DNA of 64,000 bases from Rhodococcus sp. UNC23MFCrub1.1 (lineage in GTDB: Bacteria; Actinomycetota; Actinomycetes; Mycobacteriales; Mycobacteriaceae), in assembly GCF_000686025.1 (NCBI RefSeq), contig NZ_JMLQ01000004.1, positions 62,001-126,000 on the forward strand, in the 5' to 3' direction. The position numbers were made by a program, and so were the translations under genes. This document shows positions 61,157-64,000 of the stretch, piece by piece; the stretch's first letter is position 1; each line of letters opens with the position of its first letter. The notes beneath the pieces are model-generated. The model was not told where the DNA came from. It saw nothing but the letters and a program-made list of their open reading frames with translations, and did no database searches.

Positions 61157-62173
61157 GTGGCGCATCGTTACCGGGTCAGAGAGATCGCGCAACAAGCGGA
61201 GTTGAGCGAGGCCACGGTCGACCGTGTGCTCAACGATCGACCCGGTGTCCGCCCGTCGACACGGGAGATGGTGGCGCGGGCGATCGCCGATCTCGACGGC
61301 CAACGAGAACAACTGCGGTTCAGTGGACGCAAGTACATGCTCGACGTCGTCATGTCTGCGCCCGATCGTTTCTCGAAGACCTTCAAGCGTGCGGTCGAGG
61401 CCGAACTGCCGAGTCTCGAACCCGCCACGGTGCGCGCACGGTTTCATCTGCAGGAGAGCGCCACCGCCGAGGCGGTGGTCGCGCGGCTGAACAGGCTGTC
61501 GGGCAGCGGATCTCAGGGCGTCATTCTGAAGGCGCCTGCCGTACCGGACGTCGCCGCCGCGGTCGATCGCCTCGTGGCCGCCGGGATTCCCGTGGTGACC
61601 TACGTGACCGACATTCCGGGGAGCCGACGGTCCGGGTACGTGGGAATGGACAATCGTGCAGCGGGGGAGACGGCCGCGTATCTGATCACCACGATGATGG
61701 CCGATCACCCGGGTGACGTCCTGATCACGCTGAGCAGCAACGCGTTCCACGGCGAGGAGGAGCGGGAGATGGGCTTTCGCACCGCGCTGCGACGACTACC
61801 CGGACCTGTGCGGACGGTCGTCGAGATCGCGGAGAACGACGGGCTCGACGATCGCGTGGAGTCGCTGGTTCTCGACGCCCTCGATCGGCACCCCACCATC
61901 TCCGCCGTCTACTCGTGTGGCGGCGGGAACTCGGCCATCGTGCGGGCCTTCCGGACGCTGGATCGACCCTGCCGGGTGTTCGTCGCGCACGACCTCGATG
62001 CGGACAACCGGGACCTGCTGTATCGCCGACAGATCAGCGCGGTGCTCGAGCACGACATGCGCGCGGACGCTCAGCGTGCGTGTCGGATGGTGCTGCACGC
62101 GCGCGATGCCTCGACCGCGGTCCGCGGATCCTCGTCACCCATCCGCATCGTCACCCCGTTCAACATGCCCTGA
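61157..62173 (+). CDS. LacI-family regulator
   Basis: A 338-residue LacI protein with GTG start. Helix-turn-helix 'VREIAQQAELSEATVDRVLNDRPGVRPSTREMVARAI' and a periplasmic-binding-protein-like effector domain with 'GVILKAPAVPDVAAAVDRLVAAGIPVVTYVTDIPGSRRSGYVGMDNRAAGETAAYLI' and 'FVAHDLDADNRDLLYRRQISAVLEHD'. This subgroup usually binds sugars or inositols. It precedes a PhyH-type dioxygenase gene by 117 bases, probably its target. Confidence 0.9.
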   Translation: MAHRYRVREIAQQAELSEATVDRVLNDRPGVRPSTREMVARAIADLDGQREQLRFSGRKYMLDVVMSAPDRFSKTFKRAVEAELPSLEPATVRARFHLQESATAEAVVARLNRLSGSGSQGVILKAPAVPDVAAAVDRLVAAGIPVVTYVTDIPGSRRSGYVGMDNRAAGETAAYLITTMMADHPGDVLITLSSNAFHGEEEREMGFRTALRRLPGPVRTVVEIAENDGLDDRVESLVLDALDRHPTISAVYSCGGGNSAIVRAFRTLDRPCRVFVAHDLDADNRDLLYRRQISAVLEHDMRADAQRACRMVLHARDASTAVRGSSSPIRIVTPFNMP

Positions 62174-62290
62174 CCGCTCGGGCGGGTCCCGTCTCGAGGG
62201 GAAACTGAGGGTTCGAAGCCTTGTCTCGAGGTGTCCGCGCCCGGCAGGCTCGACCATGACGACAACGGCCATCGGGACCGAGGAGCAGGT

Positions 62291-63475
62291 ATGACCAGCA
62301 ACATCAGCAGCCACTCGCACCGCGCGGATCGCCTCCGCGCGGCCGACTGCGACATCGAGGAGTTCCGGGCACTGGTGTCCGAGAGCACCCAGCTCGCCGA
62401 CCACCCCCACGCGTCCGACGTGGTGCAGAACGTGCTCGTGTACGACGGACCGGAGCTCGCGCGGCGAGCGACCGACGACCAGGTGCGTGCCGACATCCAG
62501 GACGAACTGGCGAATGCACTCCTGAACGGCCCCGGCATCGTGGTGTTCCGCGGTGCCTTCACGGCCGACCACGCGGTCGCGGAGACCACCCGCACGTACC
62601 GGGACGTCATTCGTGGCCAGCGCGAGAGCGGTGTGAGCAACGGTGACCACTTCGCGAAGCCGGGAGCGAACGATCGCATCTGGTCGGCCCTGCAGAAGTT
62701 GGCGGTCGCCGAGCCCGAGCAGTTCGCTCGGTACTACGCCAACGATCTCCTGGCGCTGGTGGCGGAGGCGTGGCTCGGGCCGATGTATCAGGTCACGTCC
62801 GCCATCAACGTCGTCAATCCCGGTGGCGCCGCCCAGAATCCGCATCGTGACTACCACCTCGGGTTCATGTCGACCGACACGGCCGCGGCGTTCCGGGCGC
62901 ACATCCACCGCCTGTCACCGGCGCTGACACTGCAGGGAGCGGTGGCGCACTGCGACATGCCGATCGAGAGCGGCCCGACGATGTATCTGCCGCACTCACA
63001 GAAGTTCGAGGCCGGCTACATCGCCTTCAACCTCCCCGAGTTCCGGGAGTACTTCGCCGACAACCACGTTCAGCTTCCGCTTCGGGAGGGCGACGCCGTG
63101 TTCTTCAATCCGGCGCTGTTCCACGCGGCAGGGCACAACACGTCGACCGACATCTTCAGGATGGCGAACCTGCTGCAGATCTCCTCGCCGTTCGGCCGCG
63201 CGCTCGACAGCGTCGACCGGCAGGCGATCGTGTCCGCCCTGTATCCGACGCTGATGGACTGGGCGGCGCAGGGTCGTGAGCGGGACGTCGCCAACGTGAT
63301 CGCGGCGTCGGCTGAAGGCTACGCGTTCCCGTCGAACCTGGACCTCGACCAGCCGATCAGCGGTCTGGCGGGGGAGACGCACGCCGAACTGGTGCGGCGC
63401 GCGCTGGCGAGCGGGCTCGACGCCGCCGAGTTCGACGCCGCCGCGGCGGATCTGTTCGCCCGCCACCGGGCGTGA
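62291..63475 (+). CDS. PhyH-like Fe(II)/2-oxoglutarate dioxygenase
   Basis: 394 residues. Metal-binding HxD in 'AAQNPHRDYHLGF', distal His in 'VFFNPALFHAAGHNTS', and 'FRMANLLQISSPFGR' with the 2-oxoglutarate Arg. 'MPIESGPTMYLPHSQKFEAGYIAFN' is typical of PhyH enzymes acting on sugar- or inositol-like substrates. With the preceding LacI regulator it suggests catabolism of a polyol or small sugar acid. It is unrelated in detail to the other PhyH gene at 34384. Confidence 0.88.
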   Translation: MTSNISSHSHRADRLRAADCDIEEFRALVSESTQLADHPHASDVVQNVLVYDGPELARRATDDQVRADIQDELANALLNGPGIVVFRGAFTADHAVAETTRTYRDVIRGQRESGVSNGDHFAKPGANDRIWSALQKLAVAEPEQFARYYANDLLALVAEAWLGPMYQVTSAINVVNPGGAAQNPHRDYHLGFMSTDTAAAFRAHIHRLSPALTLQGAVAHCDMPIESGPTMYLPHSQKFEAGYIAFNLPEFREYFADNHVQLPLREGDAVFFNPALFHAAGHNTSTDIFRMANLLQISSPFGRALDSVDRQAIVSALYPTLMDWAAQGRERDVANVIAASAEGYAFPSNLDLDQPISGLAGETHAELVRRALASGLDAAEFDAAAADLFARHRA

Positions 63476-63476
63476 C

Positions 63477-63680
63477 TCACACCTCGGTCGCGGTCCCGCA
63501 GATTCCGCACACCTCGAGCACGCGCCGCTTCCAGCGTGCGACGGGGATGAAGAAGACGCTGAGCTGCGTGTACTGCCGCATCCGCTCCCACTGGGTGGTG
63601 TTGTGGCAGCGGGGGCACGTCCGGGTGCTGCCGGCGCCGAGCGAGGACCGTTTCGTGCCGTATCCGAAGAGGAAGAACAT
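63477..63680 (-). CDS. Zinc-ribbon domain protein
   Basis: 67 residues with two CxxC-type pairs (CPRCH near residue 23 and CGICG near residue 59) forming a zinc ribbon, separated by a basic/aromatic segment (FFIPVARWKRR). A small nucleic-acid- or protein-binding module of unknown role, common as a short ORF in Actinobacteria. Convergent with the PhyH gene and divergent from the MFS gene across a perfect palindrome. Confidence 0.75.
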   Translation of the reverse strand: MFFLFGYGTKRSSLGAGSTRTCPRCHNTTQWERMRQYTQLSVFFIPVARWKRRVLEVCGICGTATEV

Positions 63681-63703
63681 CGGACCAGCCTAGAGGCCAC
63701 CGA

Positions 63704-63739
63704 ATACCCATGTGTGCGCACGTGCGCACACATGGGTAT
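63704..63739. promoter_or_regulatory. 36-bp perfect palindrome at the MFS gene start
   Basis: Bases 63704-63739 are identical to their own reverse complement. The inner part repeats GTGTGCGCAC-type alternating purine/pyrimidine, flanked by ATACCCAT / ATGGGTAT. It lies between the zinc-ribbon and MFS starts, covering possible upstream MFS start codons, and is long enough to bind two regulator dimers. Confidence 0.85.
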
Positions 63740-63749
63740 GGTCGTCGGC

Positions 63750-64000
63750 ATGGCCGTTCTGCAGGTTCGATCCGAGTCCGTTCTCGCGGTCCCGGCGTTT
63801 CGCAGGCTCTTCACCGCGCAGGTGGTGGCACTGGTCGGCACCGGTCTGCTCACCGTGGCGCTGGGACTTCTTGCCTACGACATCGCCGGTAGTTCCGCCG
63901 GCGCTGTCCTCGGCACGGCGCTGGCCGTCAAGATGGTCGCCTACGTCGGGGTGGCTCCGGTCATGTCCGTGCTCACCGGTCGTCTGCCACGCACGACCGT
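63750..64000 (+). CDS. MFS transporter, N-terminal part (window edge)
   Basis: 84 residues are visible: a basic start 'AVPAFRRLFTAQVVALVGTGLLTVALGLLAYDIAGSSAG' (first helix and following polar loop), then 'GTALAVKMVAYVGVAPVMSVLTGRLPR' (second helix and the RxG-type loop). This is the N-terminal signature of EntS/Bcr-like drug exporters. In-frame ATGs at 63732 and 63738 are alternative starts, but both fall inside the palindrome. Continues beyond the window. Confidence 0.8.
   Translation, partial: MAVLQVRSESVLAVPAFRRLFTAQVVALVGTGLLTVALGLLAYDIAGSSAGAVLGTALAVKMVAYVGVAPVMSVLTGRLPRTT

Noticed and set aside
1..64000. CRISPR array, rRNA, complete tRNA or intact insertion sequence
   Set aside because: I saw no regularly spaced repeats, no rRNA-like conserved stretches, no complete tRNA cloverleaf and no transposase with terminal repeats.

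Overview
The window comes from a high-GC actinobacterium of the mycolic-acid group, most likely a Rhodococcus/Rhodococcoides-type Nocardiaceae. The signs are GTG/ATG starts with strongly GC-biased third positions, HelR under a rifamycin-associated element, an Azt zinc importer, a fused CopD-CtaG protein, a CmtR-like sensor, GlxA/TetR/MarR-type regulators, and a pair of tiny secreted-type peptides that recall mycomembrane porins. It reads as chromosomal accessory sequence: many short operons, no phage or intact transposon, and a clear number of decayed genes.

Region by region. (1) 1-8700: a copper-flavoured pair (CopD-CtaG and a His/Met-rich DUF5134 membrane protein) diverges from a tightly overlapping six-gene operon. 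That operon encodes a metallophore-type lipoprotein, permease and ATPase, an MFS exporter, a cytochrome P450 and a PvcA/Dit1-type isocyanide synthase, and it closes with a strong hairpin. It looks like a complete make-export-recapture pathway for an isocyanide metallophore and is the most interesting locus here. (2) 8.7-14.5 kb: decay zone, with a truncated flavin monooxygenase, a luciferase-like oxidoreductase, a tRNA-like possible att site next to degraded mobile-element genes, and an alpha-hydroxy-acid oxidase pseudogene. (3) 14.5-22.3 kb: a hydrolase, tiny peptides, pyruvate:quinone oxidoreductase, and HelR under a perfect 19-bp RAE. (4) 22.3-27.8 kb: membrane proteins, a beta-lactamase-fold hydrolase, fused AraC and ABC-2 permease remnants, and a frameshifted DUF6745 gene. 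(5) 27.8-32.8 kb: an Azt zinc importer with two AztD-like proteins and a Zur-like box. (6) 32.9-48.1 kb: two methyltransferases with a PhyH dioxygenase, a Baeyer-Villiger-type monooxygenase, an SDR-TetR-enoyl-CoA hydratase operon, an EAL/DICT protein, and two flavoprotein/regulator modules with conspicuous operators. (7) 48.1-50.7 kb: a Tat operon led by its own likely Tat substrate, an intradiol-dioxygenase-fold lipoprotein. (8) 50.8-64 kb: a MerR regulator, an arsenic/cadmium resistance module, GlxA with a cysteine hydrolase and a RibD-like reductase, a 1168-residue SARP/AAA regulator, LacI with a second PhyH enzyme, and an MFS gene that runs off the right edge behind a 36-bp perfect palindrome.

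Several broken genes are explained by single-base indels, some in homopolymers (A4, G4, C6 runs). Others carry nonsense codons or missing halves that cannot be sequencing slips. The two kinds should be told apart with read data before calling all of them pseudogenes.
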